Source: a virus
Length of the DNA: 24,619 nt
Direction: 5' to 3' (one strand)
Virus record (IMG/VR): IMGVR_UViG_3300009706_000059
Coordinates: 1-24,619 of that record
Notes under the pieces: model-generated
What the model was told of the DNA's origin: nothing
The model's database searches: none
The model's input: only the letters and a program-made list of their open reading frames with translations
In this document: piece by piece, positions 7,623 through 14,820 of the stretch
Numbering within the stretch: position 1 is the first letter of the stretch
How the letters are laid out: each line of letters begins with the position of its first letter
Position numbers and translations under genes: made by a program

Positions 7623-7732
7623 TGGCTCTGGGGGTTGGGTTCGAACCAACACATCTTTGATCTAGATTATACGATCAAACCAAAGATAATACGCTAACAA
7701 CGTACCGCGTCTTCCTGTTTCGCCACCCCAGA
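7623..7732 (-). tRNA. tRNA with anticodon GTT (Asn), 38-base variable arm
   Basis: On the minus strand the acceptor stem TCTGGGG/CCCCAGA pairs perfectly over 7 bp, followed by G73 and an encoded CCA (7625-7623). The D-arm has a GCG/CGC stem with conserved GG in the loop. The anticodon arm GTACG/CGTAT carries loop TTGTTAG, anticodon GTT at 7698-7696. The T-arm is GTTGG-TTCGAAC-CCAAC. GTT plus G73 are the Asn identity elements known from E. coli. The variable region (7688-7651) is 38 bases instead of 4-5, with a 7-bp stem (7687-7681 with 7659-7653), and the D-arm resembles tRNA-Leu. It lies 18 bases downstream of the synthetase-like gene on the same strand. Aminoacylation identity is inferred. 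Confidence 0.82.
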
Positions 7733-7750
7733 GTATCACGTATTATTATA

Positions 7751-8608
7751 TCAGAATTCGAATTTTACATTCAGGGCACTTATAAGTCTGGTAAGACCTA
7801 TTCCACCACCATATCTTGGAAAAAATTTATGACTTAAGAATTCTTTCAATTCTTTTTCTACTCGCGCTTCGCCGAATAATTTAAATAATAATTCAGCATA
7901 TTCTCCATCGGAAATTGTATGAAACTGTTCTCTCATCTCTTCCGGATCAGCAGACCTTTCAGCGGAACCGATAGTTTCCATGCCACCCATAATTACATCA
8001 CATTTGTTAGCAAGATCACCTACTTTTTTCATATTCCAAAAGGGGGAAGTATGATAAGGAAATTGAGTTATAAATCCAACACCGGAAGGATGAGAATCAG
8101 ATATCATTTGTTCGTGCTCATGATCTAATTCTTCACAATCAAATTCCTGACACCACATACCATAACTTTTTTCAGGAAATGGTTCGGCAACGCGATCAGG
8201 AGGTATGAAACCTAAGTGGTAAATTAAATCTCTTTCCATATTAAGTAAGTCCTGAAAGTCACCAGGTGCTTCAAACTCAAACATGGGAAATATAACTTCA
8301 TGTCTGCCTTCGACAGGATTCTGTTCTTGTCTATAAGATGTTGAAACACAGAATACACCTTTTAAATCCGGATTATTTAATAGCTCGTATTCCAACCACA
8401 TTTGACCGGTTTGGGGTAAAGGCCATATGATGTCATTATAATTATATGTTGCGACAGTTGTAGGATCTTCGCAAGCAGCTAATATGGATAATCTGTTTTG
8501 GGTGTGAACTTCGAGAAAACCACGGGAATGAAAAAAATTACGAAGACGGGTAACGGCATTGTCAAAATCTGCGGGTATAATTAAGCTAGTCAGTTTGTTC
8601 CTTTCCAA
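7751..8608 (-). CDS. Class II aminoacyl-tRNA synthetase core, AsnRS-related
   Basis: A 285-residue minus-strand protein with all three class II motifs. Motif 1 spans residues 20-36 (GFLEVHTQ), with Gln where Pro is normally invariant. Motif 2 is 'YRQEQNPVEGRHEVIFPMFE' (92-111: Arg93, Glu95, Arg102, His103, Phe107). Motif 3 is 'YGGGIGLTRL' (266-275, Arg274). 'FITQFPYHTSPFWNMK' and 'METIGSAERSADPEEM' align with AsnRS blocks before motif 3. The N-terminal OB-fold that reads the anticodon is absent, as in archaeal AS-AR (tRNA-independent asparagine synthetase). It could make Asn, load the adjacent GTT tRNA, or modify something else. The start is unclear: TTG at 8608 follows an in-frame stop, and no ATG lies nearby. 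Confidence 0.88.
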   Translation of the reverse strand: MERNKLTSLIIPADFDNAVTRLRNFFHSRGFLEVHTQNRLSILAACEDPTTVATYNYNDIIWPLPQTGQMWLEYELLNNPDLKGVFCVSTSYRQEQNPVEGRHEVIFPMFEFEAPGDFQDLLNMERDLIYHLGFIPPDRVAEPFPEKSYGMWCQEFDCEELDHEHEQMISDSHPSGVGFITQFPYHTSPFWNMKKVGDLANKCDVIMGGMETIGSAERSADPEEMREQFHTISDGEYAELLFKLFGEARVEKELKEFLSHKFFPRYGGGIGLTRLISALNVKFEF

Positions 8609-8640
8609 AAAAATTCATTAAATATTCTCTCCAATTCAAT

Positions 8641-8648
8641 TATTTATC
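8641..8648 (-). promoter_or_regulatory. Possible late promoter for the synthetase-like gene
   Basis: On the minus strand GATAAATA is one base from the T4 late octamer TATAAATA and lies about 33 bases upstream of the presumed start of the synthetase-like gene. An alternative minus-strand sigma70-like pair (TTGAAA and TATCAT, 16-base spacer) lies further upstream. Neither is strong. Confidence 0.25.
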
Positions 8649-8650
8649 AA

Positions 8651-8745
8651 AAAAGATTATCAACGATTTTAATGAGATACAGGTAACCGGTCGCAATCAT
8701 TGATGATAAAAGATTATCAATAATTTCAATAAGGTACTAGTAACC
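8651..8745 (+). repeat. Imperfect direct repeat pair in the divergent control region
   Basis: Two 38-base units (8651-8688 and 8708-8745) start with the same 13 bases AAAAGATTATCAA and end GTAACC, with roughly four fifths of positions identical. They lie between divergently transcribed genes just upstream of the sigma70 promoter, the usual place for a protein-binding site. GATTATCAA recurs inverted near the second promoter copy. Confidence 0.6.
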
Positions 8746-8761
8746 TCTTGATATTACAAGA

Positions 8762-8822
8762 AATCAAATATGTTGACATGTTGCGCTATAAATGGTATAA
8801 TATATATAGAGAATAAAGAAAG
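8762..8822 (+). promoter_or_regulatory. Consensus sigma70 promoter, copy 1
   Basis: TTGACA (8773-8778), a 17-base spacer and TATAAT (8796-8801) give a perfect host-type promoter, expected to act early. The whole 61-base block is nearly identical (2-3 differences) to the block at 11676-11736. It drives the 81-residue gene and the CobT-like gene. Confidence 0.88.
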
Positions 8823-8855
8823 GGAATAATCCCATAACCAAATGAGAGAGAAATA

Positions 8856-9101
8856 ATGGCAGTCACAATCAAAAATACAAAAGCAACCAAAGAAATAAAG
8901 CACATGACTAAAAATCAGACGTATCAGGTATGGATGCGTACTTGGGATACCATGGAATATGTATCACCTTTATATCTGACGGCAGAAAGCTTTGATGATG
9001 CTTTTAACAAGATGGAGATCTTTAGAGATAAGTATCAGGTCAAATCATGTCTTGCAGAGGGAGATCATATAACTGAAGATCCTAGATTTAACATCGTATA
9101 A
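8856..9101 (+). CDS. Small early protein, unknown function
   Basis: An 81-residue protein, the first gene behind the consensus promoter. After a basic start it has 'TYQVWMRTWDTMEYVSPLYL' (residues 24-43), then a helix and an acidic loop 'EGDHITEDPRF'. The alternating strand-helix pattern suggests a compact alpha/beta domain. No membrane segment or known motif is seen. GAGAGAAATA precedes the ATG. The CobT-like gene begins 7 bases after its stop, so the two are co-transcribed; a helper role for that protein is possible but unproven. Confidence 0.75.
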   Translation: MAVTIKNTKATKEIKHMTKNQTYQVWMRTWDTMEYVSPLYLTAESFDDAFNKMEIFRDKYQVKSCLAEGDHITEDPRFNIV

Positions 9102-9108
9102 GAGGAAC

Positions 9109-11616
9109 ATGGCTGAATTAATAGAACAAAAAGGAATTTTAGCAAAACTCATGGCGTCAGAAAATATTACTGTGCGCCACGCTAAAGTTCCAACCGCCGG
9201 ATTCGACCCGAAAGGCAGAACATTAATTTTACCGATTCTCAAAGAGATGGAAGGTGAGGTTTATGACTTGTTTGTTTGTCACGAAGTCGGACACGCTTTA
9301 AATACACCAGCTAATGGTTGGCACAAGGTTATTGCAAAAGAAGGACCAAATTATAAAGGTTTTCTGAACGTTGTGGAAGATGCCAGGATCGAAAAATTAA
9401 TCAAAAGAAAGTTTGCAGGTGCCGGAAAGGCGATGAGCAAGGGATATAAAGTCTTGGTACATGATAGAGATTTTTTCGGGCTCAAGCAATACAATATAGA
9501 TATCAATTCTGCCTCACTAATTGATAAACTCAATATTCATTTTAAAGGTGGTCCCTTGGAGAATGTTCAATTCACCGAAGCAGAGAAACCATTTGTTGAT
9601 AAGATGGCAGAACTTGAGACTTGGGAAGATGTTGAACAGCTGACCAAGGAACTTTGGGACTATGCAGAAGAAAACGAACAAGAACAACAAACACAGCCAG
9701 ATGATTCTTTTATGGATCAATATTATCAAGAAGACGAAGATGAAGAAGATAGTGATGATGAAGAAGGTGATTACGAATTTAATGAAACAGATTTTCAGGA
9801 TCAGTCTAAAGAGGAAACAGAGAAAGATGATTGTGACAAGCCGGTAGATAAATGTGATAATGAAGGAACTGATGGAGATCAGGAAGAGGATCAAAAAGAA
9901 GAAGGTGATGGAGATCAAGAATCTTCTCAGTCTGAATCAGATGAAGAAAAAGAGGAAGAAGGAGAAAAGCTGGGTGCCGGAACAGCAGGAGGATATGATA
10001 AGTGGTATAAAGATGATCCGTGGAAATGGAAACATGAACCGAAATCCTTAACCGATCAGAATTTTCGTGAACATGAGGATCAGCTAGTTCATGAAGATGC
10101 ACTAGATTTGAAATATTATAATTCACCAACAATTGATTTAAAAAGTGAAAATTTGATTATTAATTATAAAGAACTTTTAAAAAGAACTCAGGAGGCAATA
10201 GATGAACGCAGGAATTATTTGATAGAGACGAAGAGAGAAGCAGAAGCCGAAAGAGAAGAATCATTAGCATTTGGATATGCCCGCGAATATTTGAAATATA
10301 TTGATAAAGAAAATAAACCAGTTGTTAATTATCTTGTTAAAGAATTTGAAATGAAAAAGAAAGCAGCTGAATATAAAAGGTCGATGACTGCAAACACAGG
10401 TGCCATATCTCTTTCAGATATTCATAAGTACAAATATTGTGATAATATTTTTAAGAAAATTACGATTGTTCCTGAAGGTAAGAGTCACGGACTTTATTTT
10501 TTAATGGATTGGTCAGGTTCTATGAGTGATAAAATGATTCCAACTTTGAATCAATTATTTCAATTAATAGATTTCTGCAGGAAATGTAATATCGCTCATG
10601 AGGCATATGCTTTTGTTGATTACAGTTTTGATGAAGAAGGAAAAGAAAAAGAAACTTTTGGGCATCCTTATAAAGAACAATTAGGCGATTTGGCAATAGG
10701 AGATAAATCTACTCAATTAATTGAAATATTTTCTAATAAAATGTCCAGTAGGGAATTTAAGTCTCAACGTGAAAATCTTCTTTTATCCATACTTCGATGT
10801 GATAGAGATTTTGCAAATGCGTACTGGTTAGAAGAAAGAAAAAATAAAGTAATTTATAGAAATAAAATGACTGGTAGAAATACCAAAATTCCGAAAGATA
10901 CAATCCCTTCTTTAATTTTTGACACTTGGGGGGTGGAAAAAGGATGTCGAACATCTTGGGAATGGAATTCAATAGCACGAGCGATTAATTTTCCGCTACA
11001 TCGTCTTTGCGGAACTCCTTTGAATGATGCAATCATGATAAGTTCAGTAAATGTTAAAAGATTCCAAAGAGAAAATAATTTAGATATTGTTAACACAATT
11101 ATTCTTTCAGACGGAGAATCTAATTCATCTCATAAAACTTTCGTGACAAGAGAAGGTAGCGGAGATGAACTTTTTACAGAACGAATTGAAACTCGTGATT
11201 CTAACATCAGGTTGGTTGATAAAGAAACAAAAAAAGTTTTTGAATGGACCGCCTGTCATGGATTTCGTCAAACAGAAAATTTTATAAATTATTTTAAATA
11301 TAAGACTGGTTCAAACGTTTTAGGATTTTTTCTTACAACTTCTTCTGATGATGCAGGACGCATGGTCGGTTGGAACCAATGGCAAGATAGAAAATCGGAT
11401 TACAATCGAAACGGATACATGATCGTAGATGATCATGGATATGATGAACTTTATGTAATCAAACAACATGCCTCCGTTTTGATGGAGGATGAAATAAATA
11501 TTGATACTAATAAAGTTAATTCAACAGCTTCTTTGACTAAGGCATTCAAAAAATTTCAGAAAGGAAAATTAGAAAAAAGGATAATGCTTCAAAGATTTGC
11601 GGAAATGGTTGCTTAA
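9109..11616 (+). CDS. CobT-like protein: metallopeptidase motif plus VWA domain
   Basis: An 835-residue protein in three parts. The N-terminal domain has 'CHEVGHAL' (HExxH at residues 58-62) and 'NVVEDARIE' (87-95), the zinc-peptidase layout in which a downstream acid completes the site. Residues about 186-288 are an extremely acidic linker of Asp, Glu, Gln and Ser, as in CobT. The C-terminal VWA domain has a full MIDAS: 'MDWSGSM' (D467-x-S-x-S471), 'CGTPLND' and 'LSDGES'. VWA proteins of this type work with MoxR-class AAA+ ATPases; the CobS-like partner follows behind a copy of the same promoter. Marine T4-like phages carry CobS/CobT-like genes without CobN, so cobalt chelation is doubtful; remodelling or proteolysis of a target is an alternative. 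GAGGAAC precedes the ATG. Confidence 0.85.
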   Translation: MAELIEQKGILAKLMASENITVRHAKVPTAGFDPKGRTLILPILKEMEGEVYDLFVCHEVGHALNTPANGWHKVIAKEGPNYKGFLNVVEDARIEKLIKRKFAGAGKAMSKGYKVLVHDRDFFGLKQYNIDINSASLIDKLNIHFKGGPLENVQFTEAEKPFVDKMAELETWEDVEQLTKELWDYAEENEQEQQTQPDDSFMDQYYQEDEDEEDSDDEEGDYEFNETDFQDQSKEETEKDDCDKPVDKCDNEGTDGDQEEDQKEEGDGDQESSQSESDEEKEEEGEKLGAGTAGGYDKWYKDDPWKWKHEPKSLTDQNFREHEDQLVHEDALDLKYYNSPTIDLKSENLIINYKELLKRTQEAIDERRNYLIETKREAEAEREESLAFGYAREYLKYIDKENKPVVNYLVKEFEMKKKAAEYKRSMTANTGAISLSDIHKYKYCDNIFKKITIVPEGKSHGLYFLMDWSGSMSDKMIPTLNQLFQLIDFCRKCNIAHEAYAFVDYSFDEEGKEKETFGHPYKEQLGDLAIGDKSTQLIEIFSNKMSSREFKSQRENLLLSILRCDRDFANAYWLEERKNKVIYRNKMTGRNTKIPKDTIPSLIFDTWGVEKGCRTSWEWNSIARAINFPLHRLCGTPLNDAIMISSVNVKRFQRENNLDIVNTIILSDGESNSSHKTFVTREGSGDELFTERIETRDSNIRLVDKETKKVFEWTACHGFRQTENFINYFKYKTGSNVLGFFLTTSSDDAGRMVGWNQWQDRKSDYNRNGYMIVDDHGYDELYVIKQHASVLMEDEINIDTNKVNSTASLTKAFKKFQKGKLEKRIMLQRFAEMVA

Positions 11617-11675
11617 TGCAAGTTTGTTTTACAACAATTTCAACTGGTTATAAGGAACACATTGATATTATTGAT

Positions 11676-11736
11676 AATCAAATATGTTGCCATGTTGCGC
11701 TATAAATGGTATAATATATATAGAGAATAAAAAAAG
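11676..11736 (+). promoter_or_regulatory. Sigma70 promoter, copy 2
   Basis: TTGCCA (11687-11692), a 17-base spacer and TATAAT (11710-11715). Compared with copy 1 at 8762-8822, the -35 carries a single A-to-C change, which should weaken it. The transcript has an untranslated leader of roughly 90 bases before the CobS-like gene, containing a small possible hairpin (CAACT ... AGTTG near 11750). Confidence 0.83.
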
Positions 11737-11812
11737 ACCAGCGACAACTGCTGAAGCGAAGAGTTGGGTGGGATGGCGGTAAACAAACAATAATAATAAC
11801 GAGAGAGGTTAT

Positions 11813-12991
11813 ATGATGAATAAGGAAGAATTAGTAGAAACTTGGAAATCCAAGCACGGTGTACAAACGATTTTAGATCGTTCACAAGTAAATGTAGTAG
11901 CTGATGAAAGTGGTAATCCAGAACCAAATCAGAATTTTCTGGGAAAACTTAGAGTAGGTCGAAATCAGTTTTCAATTGCAAATTATGGAAAGAACATGAC
12001 AGCTCCTGTAGCAAAATGGGGAGATAAATATCGCAAACCGAAAGCGCTTAAAGATGTGAAGATCGTCCAGCACGATACCACAATCAAGAAAGTAGATGAA
12101 AACATCTCTTTCGTTCCAGAAAAAGATCCCAATTATATTAAAGCAGGATATTACAAAGAACTAGTTCAGATATTTAAATCTGGAATGTTCGTGCCTTCTT
12201 TTATTACCGGCTTGTCCGGAATGGGTAAAACCAAGGAAGTTTTTGAAGCCGCGGCTAGTACAAAGCGCGAATTAATTCGTGTCAATATTACAATTGAAAC
12301 AGATGAAGATGACCTTCTCGGTCATTATATTTTAAAAGACGGGGAAACCATCTGGGAAGACGGGCCAGTTATTGTCGCAATGGAAAGAGGCGCACTGCTT
12401 CTTCTTGATGAAATTGATCTTGCATCTAATAAGATTATGTGTCTCCAACCTGTACTTGAAGGCGGAAGTATTTTCTTGAAAAAGATTAATCGTCTTGTAA
12501 AGCCTGAAGCTGGATTCAACATTGTCGCAACTGCCAATACAAAAGGTAAGGGTAATGACGATGGCCGGTTTATCGGAGCCAACATTCTTAATGAAGCTTT
12601 TCTTGATCGTTTTCCAATTACATTCGAACAAGATTATCCCCCTACCGCCGTTGAAAAGAAAATTGTTTCTAGAATTCTTAAAAACCACGGTGTTGTAGAT
12701 TCAGACTTTGTTAATCATCTTTGTCAGTGGACAGATGTTATCCGCCGGACCTTTGCTGACGGGGGAATAGATGAAATTATTTCTACTCGTCGTTTGATAA
12801 ACATTGTTACTTCTTATATGATATTTCAAAATAAAGAAAAAGCGATCGAATTTTCGATCAACCGGTTTGATGATGATACCAAAACAGGATTTATGGATCT
12901 CTGGACTAAAGTAGACCCTAATGCAGTTCCTGATGAACCTGAAGCATCTGGTGAAGGTGAATCAGAAGCGTCGGGAGATATGCCATATTGA
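11813..12991 (+). CDS. cobS: CobS-like AAA+ ATPase (MoxR class)
   Basis: A 392-residue protein with an AAA+ core: Walker A 'GLSGMGKT' (133-140), Walker B 'LLLLDEID' (195-202), sensor 1 'ATANT' (239-243) and 'FLDRF' (263-267) with the arginine-finger position. The order and the N-terminal extension of about 110 residues match CobS of the aerobic cobaltochelatase and its phage relatives. T4-like cyanophages widely carry a gene called cobS. It likely forms a hexameric ring acting on or with the VWA protein encoded just upstream. An acidic Ser/Glu-rich tail closes the protein. A second ATG lies one codon in. GAGAGGTTAT precedes the start. Confidence 0.9.
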   Translation: MMNKEELVETWKSKHGVQTILDRSQVNVVADESGNPEPNQNFLGKLRVGRNQFSIANYGKNMTAPVAKWGDKYRKPKALKDVKIVQHDTTIKKVDENISFVPEKDPNYIKAGYYKELVQIFKSGMFVPSFITGLSGMGKTKEVFEAAASTKRELIRVNITIETDEDDLLGHYILKDGETIWEDGPVIVAMERGALLLLDEIDLASNKIMCLQPVLEGGSIFLKKINRLVKPEAGFNIVATANTKGKGNDDGRFIGANILNEAFLDRFPITFEQDYPPTAVEKKIVSRILKNHGVVDSDFVNHLCQWTDVIRRTFADGGIDEIISTRRLINIVTSYMIFQNKEKAIEFSINRFDDDTKTGFMDLWTKVDPNAVPDEPEASGEGESEASGDMPY

Positions 12992-13034
12992 TTGTCTACA
13001 TAACCATTATTCACAAAATAAAATAATTTAATCC

Positions 13035-13081
13035 TTGACATTATTTACATTATCAGCTATAATTATTAAATAGTTGATAAT
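13035..13081 (+). promoter_or_regulatory. Consensus sigma70 promoter for the replication operon
   Basis: TTGACA (13035-13040), a 17-base spacer and TATAAT (13058-13063). TTGATAAT at 13074-13081 covers the expected early transcribed region and repeats the inverted form of GATTATCAA seen near 8655 and 8712. It should drive the glycosyltransferase-like gene and gp45-gp44-gp62-regA downstream. Confidence 0.8.
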
Positions 13082-13119
13082 GTTTTTTGTATTTTGTTAA
13101 TGATGAGAAAAAGGAAATG

Positions 13120-14118
13120 ATGCAAATTGAAGTACCTATAGCAGATTTAAGAAAGAAAAAAATATTTGTTGCTACACCAATGTATGCGGGCATGTGTAGT
13201 GGAATGTATACAAAAGCTTGTTGCGACTTAGCAACCACCGCTACCAAATATCAAATAGATTTAAAGTTCTTTTATCTTTTTAACGAATCCCTAATTACAA
13301 GAGCGCGAAATTATTGTGTCGATGAATTTTTGAGATCAGATTATACTCATCTCATGTTCATTGATGCAGATATTTGTTTCGATCCGAATTATGTTTTAAC
13401 ATTAGCTGCTCTATGTGATGAAACTAAACCAATTGTTGGAGGAATATATCCTAAGAAGTGTATTGCTTGGGAAAAAGTTCGTAATGCTGTTGATAAAGGT
13501 TTAGCTGATGATAATCCTATGCTTCTTGAAAAGTTTACAGGAGATTTTGTTTTCAATCCAACTGGTGGAACTCAAACAATATCTTTATCTGAGCCAGTTG
13601 AAGCATTAGAAATAGGAACAGGATTTATGATGATACGTAGAGAAGCGTTAGATGAATTCGCAAAAGCTTATCCTAAATTTCGATATAAACCCGATCATAA
13701 TCGATCAGACCATTTCGATGGTTCCAGATATATTCATGCTTTTTTTGATACCATTATTGATAATGATCAATGGATGGGCGAAGGAAATTCTGAAAACTCA
13801 GATCGTTATCTATCTGAAGATTATATGTTCTGTCAATTAGCACATAAAATTGGAATTAAAACCTTTCTATGTCCTTGGATGAAATTACAACATATTGGAA
13901 CATATGTGTTTAATGGTAATCTTCCTGATATGGGAGCCTTAGAATACGCAGCCCATGGATATGATACTGAAAGTCGACCTTTTCTTGAGGACCGAAAAAA
14001 GAAATTAGAATCAAAAGGAATGAGCAGAAAAGACAGAAGAGCTCTTGCCAAAGAAAAACGGAAGGATTCTAAAAAGAAGGACAAACCTGATCATACGGAG
14101 AGTCCTAATCACCTATAG
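13120..14118 (+). CDS. Glycosyltransferase family 2-like protein
   Basis: About 332 residues from the ATG at 13120, which has AAGGA four bases upstream; ATG 13117 and TTG 13087 are in-frame alternatives. The N-terminus 'KKIFVATPMYAGMCSGMY' and 'NESLITRARNYCVDEFL' precede 'HLMFIDADICFDPNYVL', with the metal-binding DxD at residues 82-84, typical of GT-A glycosyltransferases. 'EIGTGFMMIRREALDEF' and 'SEDYMFCQLAHKIG' fit the acceptor-site blocks of GT2 enzymes. The C-terminal tail is highly basic (SRKDRRALAKEKRK). It might glycosylate phage DNA, a protein or a cell-surface glycan. It sits at the head of the replication operon, unlike the cassette at 1014-7100. Confidence 0.78.
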   Translation: MQIEVPIADLRKKKIFVATPMYAGMCSGMYTKACCDLATTATKYQIDLKFFYLFNESLITRARNYCVDEFLRSDYTHLMFIDADICFDPNYVLTLAALCDETKPIVGGIYPKKCIAWEKVRNAVDKGLADDNPMLLEKFTGDFVFNPTGGTQTISLSEPVEALEIGTGFMMIRREALDEFAKAYPKFRYKPDHNRSDHFDGSRYIHAFFDTIIDNDQWMGEGNSENSDRYLSEDYMFCQLAHKIGIKTFLCPWMKLQHIGTYVFNGNLPDMGALEYAAHGYDTESRPFLEDRKKKLESKGMSRKDRRALAKEKRKDSKKKDKPDHTESPNHL

Positions 14119-14129
14119 GAAATATAATG
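14117..14129 (+). promoter_or_regulatory. Possible RegA operator at the gp45 start
   Basis: AGGAAATATAATG over the gp45 start resembles the AU-rich RegA sites that in T4 overlap the initiation regions of genes 45 and 44. Inferred by analogy only. Confidence 0.3.
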
Positions 14130-14813
14130 ATTATACATAATGATACTATTGAAACATTAAAAAACTTCGCTGAGATTAATCAGAGCTTGATTATTGAAGC
14201 AGGAGATACGATAAAGACAGTTAGTGAACAAACAAACGTTTTAGCAAAGGCTAAACTTGGTCAAAGCTTTCCTCAGGATTTTGCTATATATGATTTGAAT
14301 AAATTTTTAGGAGTTCTTTCATTATTTGCAGAACCTCAATTTGATTTCAGTGAAAAATCAATAAAAATACAATCAAGTGTTGACGCTAATAATTTCGTCG
14401 CAGGTGATTCCGTAGCTGAATATCAATTTGCAAATATGAGTTTATTTGAAAACGAGAGAAAGATCCTAGCAAAAGATATAAATTTACCGTCTGAAGAAGC
14501 TGTTTTTAGATTAGAAGAAAAATATCTTAGTTCCATAATGAGAGCAGCAGCGGTAATGAGTCTCCCAGAAATTGCAGTTGTAGCAAATGACGGGAAACTT
14601 AAAATACAAGCAATAGAAGCTAAAACATCTATTGATAGTTATGCAGTTGAATTAGGAGTTTCAACTTCTAATTTCAAAATGATTTTTAAAATAGAAAATC
14701 TTAAACTTATGAGGGGGTCTTATGATGTTAAGATATCAGACAAAGGATTAGGGCATTTTAAAAATATAGATCGAGATCTAGAATATTGGATTGCAACTGA
14801 ACAAACATCTTGA
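14127..14813 (+). CDS. 45: Sliding clamp, DNA polymerase processivity factor gp45
   Basis: A 228-residue protein, the same length as T4 gp45. The opening 'TIETLKNFAEINQSLIIEAG' and the middle 'LGVLSLFAEPQFDF' match gp45, which forms a trimeric ring around DNA, tethers polymerase gp43 and also activates late transcription. The gene is followed directly by gp44 and gp62, the order of the T4 clamp and clamp-loader operon. The start lies 8 bases after the glycosyltransferase-like gene, with AGGAAATATA ahead of it. Confidence 0.95.
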   Translation: MIIHNDTIETLKNFAEINQSLIIEAGDTIKTVSEQTNVLAKAKLGQSFPQDFAIYDLNKFLGVLSLFAEPQFDFSEKSIKIQSSVDANNFVAGDSVAEYQFANMSLFENERKILAKDINLPSEEAVFRLEEKYLSSIMRAAAVMSLPEIAVVANDGKLKIQAIEAKTSIDSYAVELGVSTSNFKMIFKIENLKLMRGSYDVKISDKGLGHFKNIDRDLEYWIATEQTS

Positions 14814-14820
14814 AATTATG
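14810..14820 (+). promoter_or_regulatory. Possible RegA operator at the gp44 start
   Basis: TTGAAATTATG ends on the gp44 ATG and lacks a good Shine-Dalgarno. It resembles the AU-rich RegA recognition element of T4 gene 44. RegA itself is encoded downstream in the same operon. Confidence 0.35.

Noticed and set aside
9517-9918. Minus-strand frame of 133 codons opposite the acidic linker
   Set aside because: It is a shadow of the GAA/GAT-rich coding strand; the product is a biased Ile/Phe/Leu string with no start signal.
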